NCBI RefSeq assembly: GCF_021117295.1
Contig: NZ_CP088247.1
Location: 2,247,001-2,311,000 of the forward strand
Source of the DNA: Methylorubrum sp. B1-46
GTDB taxonomy: Bacteria; Pseudomonadota; Alphaproteobacteria; Rhizobiales; Beijerinckiaceae
DNA: 64,000 nucleotides
Direction of reading: 5' to 3'
Part shown: one piece after another, positions 29,895 to 39,022 of the stretch
Position numbering within the stretch: the stretch's first letter is position 1
Layout of the letters: each line of letters opens with the position of its first letter
The notes under the pieces: generated by a model
The model's input: only the letters and a program-made list of their open reading frames with translations
Databases searched by the model: none
Told to the model about the DNA's origin: nothing
Translations under genes and position numbers: made by a program

Positions 29895-30110
29895 GGCCAT
29901 CATCCTTCAGGCCGCGATACGCGTTGGGAGATCCGTGCACGTGGAGCGCGAATCCGGTCTTGACCGTCCGCCCTGGCAGAGCGGGCCCCCAGCCGGCAAG
30001 TTGCGGATCGTCGCACGCCTCACGTTCGAGTGCGAGATGTAATCGCGCCCGCGACCGGTGCAGCCGGGCCGTCCATCCCCGACAACACTTCGTAAAGGTT
30101 AATTTCGGTC

Positions 30111-31289
30111 TCAGCCAGCGGCGCGGGTGGCGGGCACCGTCTCCAGGCTCCAGGCGCGCACCCGCGCGTCGATGGCCAGCGCCTCCTCGACGTCCTCCGG
30201 GGCGCGGCGGAACTCGGCGGCGAAGTGCTCGACCGCCCGCTCCACCAACTCGGCGATGCCGTAGAACGGGATCGCGCCGCGGATGAAGGCGGCGACCGCG
30301 ATTTCGTTGGCGGCGTTCATCACGGTGGGTGCCGCGCCGCCTTCGGCCAGCGCCGCGCGGGCGACGCGCAGGCAGGGAAAGCGCGCCTCGTCCGCCGGCT
30401 CGAAGGTGAGGCTGCCGGTGGCGGCGAGATCGAGCGGACGGCCGCGGGCGATCTCCAGGCGGTCGCCGAGGCCGAGGCAGTGGGCGATCGGCACGCGCAT
30501 GTCGGGCATGGCGAGTCCGGCGGTCACCGCGCCGTCGCGCCACGCGATCAGCCCGTGCACGATCGATTGCGGGTGGACGATCACGTCGAGCCGCTCGGCC
30601 TCGATGGCGAAGAGGTGGTGGGCCTCGATCAGCTCCAGCCCCTTGTTCATCAGCGAGGCGGAATCGATGTTGATCTTCATGCCCATCGACCAGGTCGGGT
30701 GGGCGGCGGCCTCGGCCGGGGTCGCGGCGGCGATGCGCTCGCGGGTCCAGGTGCGGAATGGGCCGCCCGAGGCGGTCAGCGTCATCTTGGCGATGTCGGA
30801 CACGCGGCCGTCGCCCATGGCCTGGGCCAGCGCGTTGTGCTCGGAATCCACCGGCAGGATGCGGGCGCCGTAGCGGGTCGCATCGCGCATGAAGGCATTG
30901 CCCGCGCAGACGAGGCTCTCCTTGTTGGCCAGCGCGATGGTGCGCCCGAGCCGGAGCGCGGCGTGGGTGGGCTTGAGGCCCGCCGCCCCGCTCACCGCCG
31001 CCACCACGATGTCGGCCTTGCGGGCGACCGCCTCCAGCACCGCGCTCTCGCCGGCACCGTTCGGAATACCGGAGCCGGCCAGCGCCTCGGCCAGGGCCGG
31101 GCCGGCGCTCTCGTCGGCGAGAGCGGCGAAATCCGGCCTCAGTTCGCGGGCGAGCTTGGCGAGCGCCGCGGCGTCCCGCCCGCCGACCAGCGCCCCGGCC
31201 CGGAAGCGGCCCGCATGTTGGGACAGGAGGTCCGTGGTCGAGCGGCCGATCGAGCCGGTGGCGCCGAGGACGGTGACGGTGAGGCTCAC
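30111..31289 (-). CDS. dxr: 1-deoxy-D-xylulose-5-phosphate reductoisomerase
   Basis: A 392-residue DXR, the second enzyme of the MEP isoprenoid pathway, using NADPH and a divalent metal. Visible are the nucleotide motif TVLGATGSIGRSTTDLL at the N-terminus, LANKESLVCAG, ILPVDSEHNALAQ, the substrate loop SMGMKINIDSASLMNKGLELIEAHHLF and a conserved MNAANEIAV. The start is GTG 31289, directly before SLTVTVLGATGS with GGAA upstream; the longer frame from 31355 would cross the inverted repeat. It follows cdsA with a 96-base spacer. Confidence 0.95.
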   Translation of the reverse strand: MSLTVTVLGATGSIGRSTTDLLSQHAGRFRAGALVGGRDAAALAKLARELRPDFAALADESAGPALAEALAGSGIPNGAGESAVLEAVARKADIVVAAVSGAAGLKPTHAALRLGRTIALANKESLVCAGNAFMRDATRYGARILPVDSEHNALAQAMGDGRVSDIAKMTLTASGGPFRTWTRERIAAATPAEAAAHPTWSMGMKINIDSASLMNKGLELIEAHHLFAIEAERLDVIVHPQSIVHGLIAWRDGAVTAGLAMPDMRVPIAHCLGLGDRLEIARGRPLDLAATGSLTFEPADEARFPCLRVARAALAEGGAAPTVMNAANEIAVAAFIRGAIPFYGIAELVERAVEHFAAEFRRAPEDVEEALAIDARVRAWSLETVPATRAAG

Positions 31290-31313
31290 GGGATCAATTC
31301 CGTTCAAGAGTGC

Positions 31314-31380
31314 CTCACAAAACTTCCGGTCGCTGACCGTTGCTCTTCCTGGCACGATGGTGCGGCGGGAGTTTTGTGAG
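31314..31380 (-). repeat. Inverted repeat in the cdsA-dxr spacer
   Basis: 31314-31323 (CTCACAAAAC) pairs perfectly with 31371-31380, and pairing continues inward to 31328/31366 with one wobble, giving about 15 bp around a 37-base loop. It fills most of the 96-base spacer between cdsA and dxr. It may be an mRNA processing or attenuation structure, or the remnant of a small insertion. Confidence 0.55.
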
Positions 31381-31385
31381 AGACA

Positions 31386-32249
31386 CTAGGCATTCAGGAG
31401 CCGCAGGGCGGCGAGGCACAGGCCGGCGAGGAGTGCCACGGCGAAGAAGCCGTCGAGCCGGTCCATGACGCCGCCATGGCCGGGGATCGAGCGGCCGGAA
31501 TCCTTGACGCCGTAGCGGCGCTTGAGGGCGGATTCAACGAGGTCGCCGCCCATCGACAGGATCGAGGCGAGGCCGCTGAGCGCCGCGACCACGGCGGGCG
31601 AGAGGCCGGGCAGGGCGTCCCAGCCCTGCGCGCGGGCAACCAGCAGGGTCGCGGTCCCGCCGATCACGCCGGCGGCAAGCCCGCCGAGTGCGCCGGACCA
31701 CGTCTTCTTCGGGCTCACGCGCGGCATCAGCTTGGGCCCGCCGATCAGGCGGCCGGTGAAGTAGGCGACGCTGTCGGTCGACCAGACCACCGCGAACATC
31801 CAGGCCGGCCCGACGATGCCGATCGCCGGATCGATCCGCAGCAGCGTCGGCACCAGGGCGACCACGGCGCCGCCGAGGAGACCCCAGATCGGCTTGCGCC
31901 GGCCCGGACCGTGGCCGAGGGCGAACAGGCCGAGGCCGCCGACGAGCAGGATGAGGAGCGGCACCCAGAGCGGTGTGCCGACCAGCACGGTCGCGAGAAC
32001 GCCGACCAACGTCGCGCCGGTGAGGCCGAGAAGCGGCAGGAGCGGCTCGGAGCGGGTCATGGCGAGCCACTCGGCCGCGCCGACGATCCCGGCGATCAGC
32101 CAGATGGCGGCGAAGGCCCAGCCGCCGATCACCAGGCTGCCGAGCACCGCCGCGCCGAGCACAAGGGCCGAGGCCACGCGCAGGCCGAATTCGCGGTTGG
32201 CGAAGGGCGGGCGCCCGGCGGGCGCGGGGGGAGCTTCGTCCCGCGCCAT
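31386..32249 (-). CDS. cdsA: Phosphatidate cytidylyltransferase
   Basis: A 287-residue membrane enzyme making CDP-diacylglycerol from phosphatidate and CTP. Multiple hydrophobic helices (VASALVLGAAVLGSLVIGGWAFAAIWL onward) lead to the CdsA signature in the C-terminal third: SPKKTWSGALGGLAAG, then GDLVESALKRRYGVKDSGRSIPGHGGVMDRLDG. The length is normal. The ATG overlaps the uppS stop by one base (TGATG), so translation is coupled. Confidence 0.95.
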   Translation of the reverse strand: MARDEAPPAPAGRPPFANREFGLRVASALVLGAAVLGSLVIGGWAFAAIWLIAGIVGAAEWLAMTRSEPLLPLLGLTGATLVGVLATVLVGTPLWVPLLILLVGGLGLFALGHGPGRRKPIWGLLGGAVVALVPTLLRIDPAIGIVGPAWMFAVVWSTDSVAYFTGRLIGGPKLMPRVSPKKTWSGALGGLAAGVIGGTATLLVARAQGWDALPGLSPAVVAALSGLASILSMGGDLVESALKRRYGVKDSGRSIPGHGGVMDRLDGFFAVALLAGLCLAALRLLNA

Positions 32250-33052
32250 CAGCCGGCCCCGCTGCTGAGGCCGCCGAAGCGGCGGTCGCGGCGGTGATAC
32301 TCGCTGAGCGCGGCGAGGAAGGCGTCGTGGTCAAAATCCGGCCAGAAGCCGGGCTCGATCACGTACTCGGCATAGGCCGTCTGCCATGTCAGGAAGTTCG
32401 ACAGCCGCTGCTCACCGGACGTGCGAATGACGAGATCCGGGTCCGGGATGCCGGCGGTGTCGAGGGCCGCCGCAACCGTCGGGAGCTCGATCTCGTCGGG
32501 CCGAAGCCGCCCCTCCGCGACGGCTGCCGCGATGCGCCGCACCGCGCGCAGGATCTCCTGGCGGCCGCCGTAATTGAAGGCCACGACGAGCGTCAGGCCG
32601 GTATTGGCACGGGTGCGCCCCTCCGCCTCGTCGAGCAGTCCGGCGATGTCCGCCGACAGGTCGGCCCGATCACCGATCACCCGGACGCGGACATTGTTGG
32701 CGTGCAGGTCGGCGAGGTCGCTGCGCACGAACAGCTTGAGCAGGCCCATCAGTTCGGAGATCTCCGAGGGCGGCCGGCGCCAGTTCTCGGAGGAGAAGCT
32801 GTAGACGGTGAGATAGTCGATGCCGAGGGTTATGGCGGAGCGCACGGCCCGGCGGACGGCCTCGACGCCGCGGCGGTGCCCCTCGAAGCGGGGCAGGCCC
32901 CGGCTCGCGGCCCAGCGGCCGTTGCCGTCCATGATGATGGCGACGTGCCGCGGCGCAGGCTGCGCCGCTCCCTCGGGGGCGGCACCCGCCGTACCCCCGA
33001 TCTGCCGCGCGCCTTCCGAGCGAACCAACGCAGCCTCCCCCTCTTGGCGCAC
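32249..33052 (-). CDS. uppS: Undecaprenyl diphosphate synthase
   Basis: A 267-residue cis-prenyltransferase making the C55 lipid carrier for peptidoglycan and O-antigen. The core begins at [27 protein letters not shown] with the catalytic Asp of [10 protein letters not shown], and ends in the signature [19 protein letters not shown] and [11 protein letters not shown]. About 35 Ala/Gly-rich residues precede the core. The GTG at 33052 is the only in-frame start before the core, although its ribosome site is poor. It lies between frr and cdsA. Confidence 0.95.
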   Translation of the reverse strand: MRQEGEAALVRSEGARQIGGTAGAAPEGAAQPAPRHVAIIMDGNGRWAASRGLPRFEGHRRGVEAVRRAVRSAITLGIDYLTVYSFSSENWRRPPSEISELMGLLKLFVRSDLADLHANNVRVRVIGDRADLSADIAGLLDEAEGRTRANTGLTLVVAFNYGGRQEILRAVRRIAAAVAEGRLRPDEIELPTVAAALDTAGIPDPDLVIRTSGEQRLSNFLTWQTAYAEYVIEPGFWPDFDHDAFLAALSEYHRRDRRFGGLSSGAG

Positions 33053-33174
33053 CCTTAGCGCACTTTTGGCGCACCCTGTGCCGCCTTCTCAGCGGCCCCC
33101 TTGGCCACCCCCTAGCCGTCGCGGCCCGACCGTTCGTCCCGTTCGATACAGGCCGGAGACACAGGCCGGAGGCG

Positions 33175-33738
33175 TCAGACCTGCATGATTTCCTTCTCCT
33201 TCGAGGCCAGCACGCCGTCGATCTCAGCGATCGCGTCGTCGGTGGCCTTCTGCACGTCCGCCGCCTGACGCTTCTCGTCGTCCTGGCTGATGGCGCCGTC
33301 CTTCTCGAGCTTCTTGAGGATGTCGAGCCCGTCGCGGCGGACGTGGCGCACGGCGACGCGGGCCTCCTCGGTGTATTTGTGGGCGACCTTGACCATTTCC
33401 TTGCGGCGCTGCTCGTTCATCTCAGGGATGCGCAGGCGGATGGTCTGGCCCTCCGTCATCGGGTTGAGGCCGAGATCGGATTCGCGGATCGCCTTCTCCA
33501 CATTGGTGACCATCGAGCGGTCCCAGACCGAGATCGAGAGCAGGCGCGGCTCCGGCACGCTGACGGTGGCGACCTGGGCCATCGGCATCGACGCGCCGTA
33601 GGCCTCGACCTGGATCGGATCGAGCAGGCTCGGGGTCGCGCGGCCGGTGCGCAGCGATCCCAGATCCTTGCTCAGGGACGAGACGGCGCCCTGCATGCGG
33701 CGCTTGATGTCGCCGAGGTCGAATTCCGGTGTGGCCAT
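33175..33738 (-). CDS. frr: Ribosome recycling factor
   Basis: A 187-residue RRF that splits post-termination ribosomes with EF-G. Three-helix bundle segments are visible: [42 protein letters not shown] and [22 protein letters not shown] 33738 begins [11 protein letters not shown], the usual N-terminus. In canonical order this gene follows pyrH; here it heads a reverse-strand block facing pyrH. Confidence 0.97.
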   Translation of the reverse strand: MATPEFDLGDIKRRMQGAVSSLSKDLGSLRTGRATPSLLDPIQVEAYGASMPMAQVATVSVPEPRLLSISVWDRSMVTNVEKAIRESDLGLNPMTEGQTIRLRIPEMNEQRRKEMVKVAHKYTEEARVAVRHVRRDGLDILKKLEKDGAISQDDEKRQAADVQKATDDAIAEIDGVLASKEKEIMQV

Positions 33739-34204
33739 GAGTTCAAAGTCCCGATGCGTTCGGGTGGCAGATCGGCGCGCTCGGGACGCGCCCGGCACGC
33801 GGTGCCGCTACATGAACGAAAAACCGGGTGGCCGCAAATGCCCGTGGGCCGCTTCCGCAACGGGGACCGGCCGCAGGCCGGCGGCCCCCTCCCGCTTCGG
33901 CCCGTCTTCCCGGCCATCTGCTCCGCGGCCGACACCTCCGTCCCACGCGGTCGAAAGGGCAGGCCTGTCTTGAAGGGCCTGTCCCGGTCTTCTGCGGAAG
34001 ACCCCATGGTTCCGGCCTCCAACGCGGCGTTCCTCGGCAGACGATGTGACTTTGGATGCGGCTCCGGACACTCTCATCCAAACAAAGGCAGTTCGCGTTT
34101 TAATCCCGGTGCTGCGGCGGGTGACCATGGGTTAGCAATTTCACGGTAAAAGCTCCGCGTGGCCACCTAACATATGTAATTCAGGTCGCGTCGGGAGCTG
34201 TGTC
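33739..34204. other. Divergent 466-bp spacer, frr / chemoreceptor
   Basis: No gene is supported on either strand. A small 7-bp hairpin (GGTCTTC / GAAGACC, 33986-34003) is present. The last 150 bases before the chemoreceptor are AT-richer (GCAATTTCACGGTAAAAG, CATATGTAATTC) and probably hold its promoter; the frr promoter should lie in the first 100 bases. Confidence 0.55.
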
Positions 34205-35893
34205 GTGCCTGTCCGGAACTCGTCAATTCGCTCGAAGCTGATCGGGAGCTTCACCATCCTCACCCTTGTGGTGCTCGGATTGGGAGTCCTGAGCCTCGGC
34301 GGCCTGTCCCACATCAATGGACATCTTCAGACCATCGAGCGAAACTGGCTTCCCAGCGTCCGCACCGTGGGAGAGGTCGATGCGCTGACCGGCCGCTACA
34401 ACACCAGCCTGCTGCGACATGTCCTGACTACGGAGGCGAAGAGCCTGGCCGCCGTCGAGAACGACGTCAATCAGCGCGGCAAGCGGCTCGATACCGCCGC
34501 CGACGCCTACGAGCCGCTCATCAACTCGCCCGAGGAGCGTAAGCTCTACGAGACGTTCCGGCAGGAATGGCGCGCTTTTACCGGCGTCAGCGAGCGGATC
34601 ATGGGATTGTCGCGGCAGGGCGAGAAGACGCAGGCTCTGGCCCTGTATGAAACCGAGGCCGTGCCGCCGCGGCGGCGCGCGTCGTTGGCACTCGAAGCCT
34701 TGATCAAGCTCAACAACGACGGCGCTGCGGCGGCCGAGATCGCTTCCACCGATGCCTACGCTTCGACCAAGGTTCAGGTTCTCGGCGCGATCGCGGCCGC
34801 CATCCTGCTCTCGGTCGGCCTCGCCCTCGTCATCGTCCGCGGCGTCTCGCGCGGCATCGACTCCGTGGTGCGGCCGATGCAGGCCCTCGCGGGCGGCGAC
34901 CTCAGCGTCGGCGTCGCGCATCAGGGCGAGGCGACCGAGATCGGCCGCATTGCCGATGCCGTTCAGGTCTTCAAGGACAGTCTGATCCGCGCACGTGCGC
35001 TGGAGGAAGAGAGCGCACTCGCCCGCGCCTCGGCCGAGGAGCAGCGCAAGGCCGGCATGCGGCAGATGGCCGAGCGTTTCGAGCAGGCGGTCGGCGGCAT
35101 CGTCGGCATGGTCTCGGCCTCGGCCACCGAGTTGCACGCCACCGCCGAGAGCATGACGACCACGGCGTTCCAGACCGCCAACCAGTCCGGCGCGGTGGCC
35201 GCCGCGGCCGAGGAAGCCTCGGTCAACGTCAACACGGTGGCGGCCGCCTCCGAGGAACTCGGCGCTTCCGTGCAGGAGATCGGACGGCAGGTCTCGGGGT
35301 CGGCGGATCTGGCGCAGCGCGCCGCCAGCGAGGCGGATCGGACGGTCGCGCTCGTGCAGGAACTCAGCGGCGCCGTCTCGCAGATCGGTGACGTGGTGAG
35401 CTTGATCTCGAATATCGCCAGCCAGACCAACCTGCTGGCGCTGAACGCCACCATCGAGGCGGCCCGCGCCGGCGAGGCCGGCCGGGGTTTCGCCGTCGTG
35501 GCCGCGGAGGTGAAGGAGCTTGCGAGCCAGACGGCGCGGGCGACCGAGGAGATCTCGGGCCAGATCGGCCAGATCCAGGGCGCAACGCGCCAAGCCGTCG
35601 GCGCGATCGGCTCGGTCACGGAGCGGGTTCGCGAGATCAACGCCGTCACCACGGTCATCGCGGCGGCGGTCGAGCAACAAGGGGCGGCCACCCAGGAGAT
35701 CGTGTCGAGCGTGGGCCAAGCCTCGGCCGGCACGACCGAGGTGACGAGCAACATGGTCGGCCTCGCCCGCGCGTCGGAGGATACGGGAGCGGCCGCCTCC
35801 CAGGTGCTGTCGTCGGCCTCCGAACTCTCGCGCCAGTCCGAGCATCTCTCGGCCGAGGTCGCGCGGTTCCTGGCCTCCGTCCGCGCGGCCTGA
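34205..35893 (+). CDS. Methyl-accepting chemotaxis protein with four-helix-bundle sensor
   Basis: A 562-residue chemoreceptor. Membrane helix 1 is about residues 13-35 and helix 2 about 190-213. Between them lies a roughly 155-residue periplasmic four-helix-bundle (4HB_MCP) sensor ([20 protein letters not shown]). HAMP follows helix 2 ([15 protein letters not shown]). The cytoplasmic signalling domain from about 300 has the hairpin region [20 protein letters not shown], which couples to CheA/CheW. No C-terminal CheR-docking pentapeptide is present. The start is GTG 34205 with GGGAG seven bases upstream. Ligand unknown; no che genes are nearby. Confidence 0.93.
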   Translation: MPVRNSSIRSKLIGSFTILTLVVLGLGVLSLGGLSHINGHLQTIERNWLPSVRTVGEVDALTGRYNTSLLRHVLTTEAKSLAAVENDVNQRGKRLDTAADAYEPLINSPEERKLYETFRQEWRAFTGVSERIMGLSRQGEKTQALALYETEAVPPRRRASLALEALIKLNNDGAAAAEIASTDAYASTKVQVLGAIAAAILLSVGLALVIVRGVSRGIDSVVRPMQALAGGDLSVGVAHQGEATEIGRIADAVQVFKDSLIRARALEEESALARASAEEQRKAGMRQMAERFEQAVGGIVGMVSASATELHATAESMTTTAFQTANQSGAVAAAAEEASVNVNTVAAASEELGASVQEIGRQVSGSADLAQRAASEADRTVALVQELSGAVSQIGDVVSLISNIASQTNLLALNATIEAARAGEAGRGFAVVAAEVKELASQTARATEEISGQIGQIQGATRQAVGAIGSVTERVREINAVTTVIAAAVEQQGAATQEIVSSVGQASAGTTEVTSNMVGLARASEDTGAAASQVLSSASELSRQSEHLSAEVARFLASVRAA

Positions 35894-35911
35894 CGACCGC
35901 GCGGCCTCCTC

Positions 35912-37189
35912 TCACAGGGCTTCGCCCCGCAACAGGCGCGGGGTCTCGCCCCGCAGGGCGGAGGCTTGGCCGATGAAGAAGCGCTTCAGGCCCGGCATCC
36001 GATCGACGAGGCCGAGCCCGAAATCGCGGGTGAGGCGCAGCGCCAGGCTGTCGTTGGAGAACAGGCGGTTGAGCCCGTCGGTCGCCGCCGCCATCGCCAC
36101 GCTGTCGAAGCGGCGGGCCTGCTCGTAATCGCGCAGCACCGCGTCGGCGCCGGGGTCGAGGCCGAGCCGCAGGGCGCCGGTCACGGCTTCGGCGAGCGCC
36201 GCCGCCCCGGCGAGGCCGAGATTGAGCCCCTGGCCCGCGAGCGGGTGGATGACGTGGGCGGCGTCCCCGAGGAGCGCGAGGCGTGGGGCCCGGAAGCTGC
36301 GGGCGATGCCCAGATGCAGCGGATGGGCGCTCGGGCCGTGCTCCAGGGCGATGCGGCCGAGTTCGGGCCCGAACCGGCGCTCGATCTCGGCCAGCGTCTC
36401 GGTGACGTCCCCGCCGAGCAGGGCCGGCACGTCGGCGCTGCGCTCGGTCCAGACGATGGAGGAGCGGTGGCCGAGATCGCCCCCCGGCTTGAGCGGTAGG
36501 ATCGCGAAGGGGCCGCTCGGCAGGAAGTGCTCGAAGGCCCGGCCCTCGTGGTCGCGGGCATGCCCGATCGTCGCGACGATGCCCGATTGCGGGTAGGACC
36601 AGCCGACCCAGCCGATCCCGGCCGCCTCGCGCAGGGCCGAGCGCGCGCCGTCGGCGGCAACCACCAGCGCCACCTCCTCCGTGCTGCCGTCGCTCAAGCT
36701 GACTCGGTTCGCGCGCGGCCCCGGCACCGCACCGCGGATTCCGGCGGTGACGAGCCGGACTCCCGCCGCGTGGGCGGCGTCGAGCAGCACGCTCACCATC
36801 GGCTCGGCCTCGACCATGTGCGCGAAGGGCTCGCCCGCGCTCTCCTTCTCGGTCCCGTCGCCGAAGGTGAGGAAGACCGGCCGCACCGGATCGCCGACGC
36901 GGCTGTCGCTGATGACGAGCCGGCGCATCGGTTCCGCCGCCGGTTCGATGCGCGGCCACAGGTCGAGTTGCTCGAACATTCGCCGCGGCCCCGCCGCGAC
37001 GGCGTAGGCGCGCCCGCGATGGCGCGCGGCGCCCGCCTCCAAGCCGGGATCGCAGACCGTGACGTCGAGGGCGGGGCCATGCGTCCGCTTCAGGGCGACC
37101 GCCAGGGTGAGGCTGGCGATGCCCGCTCCGGCGACGAGCAGGTGACGGCTTCCGGGACGATGTCCGGGACGGCGATCCGTTGTGTTCAT
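35912..37189 (-). CDS. UbiH/UbiF/COQ6-family FAD-dependent hydroxylase
   Basis: A 425-residue flavoprotein monooxygenase. The FAD-binding GAGIAS is at residues 21-26, a DG motif lies in VVAADGARSALREAAG, and a second FAD motif is in LLGDAAHVIHPLAGQGLNLGL, the UbiH-family hallmark. It most likely hydroxylates the ubiquinone ring (C5, C6 or C1 cannot be told apart by eye). ATG 37189 precedes the Rossmann motif by a short Arg/Pro-rich leader. It is divergent from tesB with 222 bases between, and convergent with the chemoreceptor. Confidence 0.88.
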   Translation of the reverse strand: MNTTDRRPGHRPGSRHLLVAGAGIASLTLAVALKRTHGPALDVTVCDPGLEAGAARHRGRAYAVAAGPRRMFEQLDLWPRIEPAAEPMRRLVISDSRVGDPVRPVFLTFGDGTEKESAGEPFAHMVEAEPMVSVLLDAAHAAGVRLVTAGIRGAVPGPRANRVSLSDGSTEEVALVVAADGARSALREAAGIGWVGWSYPQSGIVATIGHARDHEGRAFEHFLPSGPFAILPLKPGGDLGHRSSIVWTERSADVPALLGGDVTETLAEIERRFGPELGRIALEHGPSAHPLHLGIARSFRAPRLALLGDAAHVIHPLAGQGLNLGLAGAAALAEAVTGALRLGLDPGADAVLRDYEQARRFDSVAMAAATDGLNRLFSNDSLALRLTRDFGLGLVDRMPGLKRFFIGQASALRGETPRLLRGEAL

Positions 37190-37411
37190 CGGCCTTCCTC
37201 TTCCTCGGCTCCGGCTCCGACGAGGCGTTTCCGAGCCTACCCCATAGACCGCGCGGCGCGCGCACGCGATCCCGTGCAGACAGCCGCAGATGTCGCTCAG
37301 GACGCGGACGCCCCGCGTGGCATCGCCGGGCGCGGCCGCTATGTGCGTCGGGCACGCCCCGCGCCGGGGCCGCTCGTCCCTCGTCGTCGTCCCGGAGTCG
37401 CAGAAGCCGCT

Positions 37412-38290
37412 ATGTCCGAAACCCTCAGGCCCGATCCCGTTGACGCGCTTCTGGCAATCCTCGATCTGGAACGCCTGGAGACCGACCTGTTCCGCGGCAT
37501 CAGCCCCCGGATCGGCTGGCCGCGGGTGTTCGGGGGGCAGGTCGTCGCCCAGGCGCTGGTCGCGGCCTCCCGCACGGTCGAGGCGTCCCGTCCGCCCCAC
37601 TCGCTGCACGCCTACTTCCTCCTCGGCGGCGACCCCGCGGTGCCGATCGTCTACGAGGTCGAGCGCATCCGTGACGGCGGCAGCTTCACCACCCGTCGGG
37701 TCAAGGCGATCCAGAAGGGGCGGGCGATCTTCGCCATGTCGGTGTCGTTCCACGTCACGGAAGCGGGACACGAGCACGCCGCCGAGCGCCCCGACGTGCC
37801 GGGGCCGGACGATCTGGCGGATGCGCGGACCCTCGTGCGCGAGGGCGGCAGCATCGTGCCCGAGCCGATGCTCGCCTATTTCACGCAGGCCTGGCCGATC
37901 GAATTGCGGCCGGTCGAGACCGGGCGCTATCGCGACCGCGTGCCGAAGCCCGCCCGCTACCATGTCTGGATGCGCACGACGAAGCCTCTGCCGGACGATC
38001 CGGCGGTGCATCGGGCGGTGCTCGCCTACGCCTCGGACATGACGCTGCTCGATGCAACCCTGATCCCCCACGGCCGCACCGTGTTCGACCCGGAGATCCA
38101 GTCGGCGAGCCTCGACCACGCCCTCTGGTTCCACCGGCCGTTCCGAGCCGATTCCTGGCTGCTCTATTCGCAGGACAGTCCGAGTGCCTCGGGCGCTCTC
38201 GGTTTCGCCCGCGGCACCTTCCACGACGAGGAAGGGCACCTCATCGCCTCCGTCGCCCAGGAGGGCCTGATCCGTCGGCATCGCCCCTGA
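37412..38290 (+). CDS. tesB: Acyl-CoA thioesterase II
   Basis: A 292-residue double-hotdog thioesterase that hydrolyses medium to long acyl-CoA. Visible are RIGWPRVFGGQVVAQALVAA near the N-terminus, RVKAIQKGRAIFAMSVSFH, the second hotdog with LAYASDMTLLDATLIPHG (catalytic Asp region) and the C-terminal SLDHALWFHRPF and VAQEGLIR (catalytic Gln region). ATG 37412 is followed by SETLRPDPVDALLAILDLE, a normal TesB start. The open frame upstream is antisense to ubiH. Confidence 0.94.
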   Translation: MSETLRPDPVDALLAILDLERLETDLFRGISPRIGWPRVFGGQVVAQALVAASRTVEASRPPHSLHAYFLLGGDPAVPIVYEVERIRDGGSFTTRRVKAIQKGRAIFAMSVSFHVTEAGHEHAAERPDVPGPDDLADARTLVREGGSIVPEPMLAYFTQAWPIELRPVETGRYRDRVPKPARYHVWMRTTKPLPDDPAVHRAVLAYASDMTLLDATLIPHGRTVFDPEIQSASLDHALWFHRPFRADSWLLYSQDSPSASGALGFARGTFHDEEGHLIASVAQEGLIRRHRP

Positions 38291-38430
38291 AGAGGGCAAT
38301 GAGAGCGAATCTGCCGGCCCGTTAGGCTGTCTGCCCACCAAGAAGGCAGTTTTCGTGGCTGGGCTGCTCGACGCGGTGCCACGGCTCGCTCACGTTCTGG
38401 GCAGAAGGGCGAAACCGAAAATGGTTCCGC

Positions 38431-38447
38431 TTGGCACGGTCCTTGAA
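38431..38447 (+). promoter_or_regulatory. Sigma-54-type promoter of glnK-amtB
   Basis: TTGGCACGGTCCTTGAA matches the consensus YTGGCACG-N4-TTGCW except for A instead of C in the -12 element. The GG(-24) and GA(-12) are about 104 bases before the glnK start, leaving a normal leader. Nitrogen-controlled, NtrC-activated transcription from such a promoter is typical for glnK-amtB. Confidence 0.65.
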
Positions 38448-38523
38448 TGGAGGCGCGCGGTCGCAGGGTCATCCCGATCCCTGCGGAACCGCTGGGTCTC
38501 GGCCGGTGCGCGACCGGCGGTGA

Positions 38524-38889
<366 letters not shown>

Positions 38890-39022
38890 GGAGCCCGCCC
38901 CGCCTCGGTTTCCTCCCCGATATCCCGATGGCTCATCAACCGTTCCGGCGGAACGCGCCCGGCCGCGCCGCCGCCTCTCCCTCCTCAATGCGTGACGCAC
39001 TGCGATCAGGAGCTTCCTGTCC

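Noticed and set aside
31290..31385. Inverted repeat considered as an insertion sequence
   Set aside because: The segment is under 100 bases, has no transposase and no target-site duplication that I can see.
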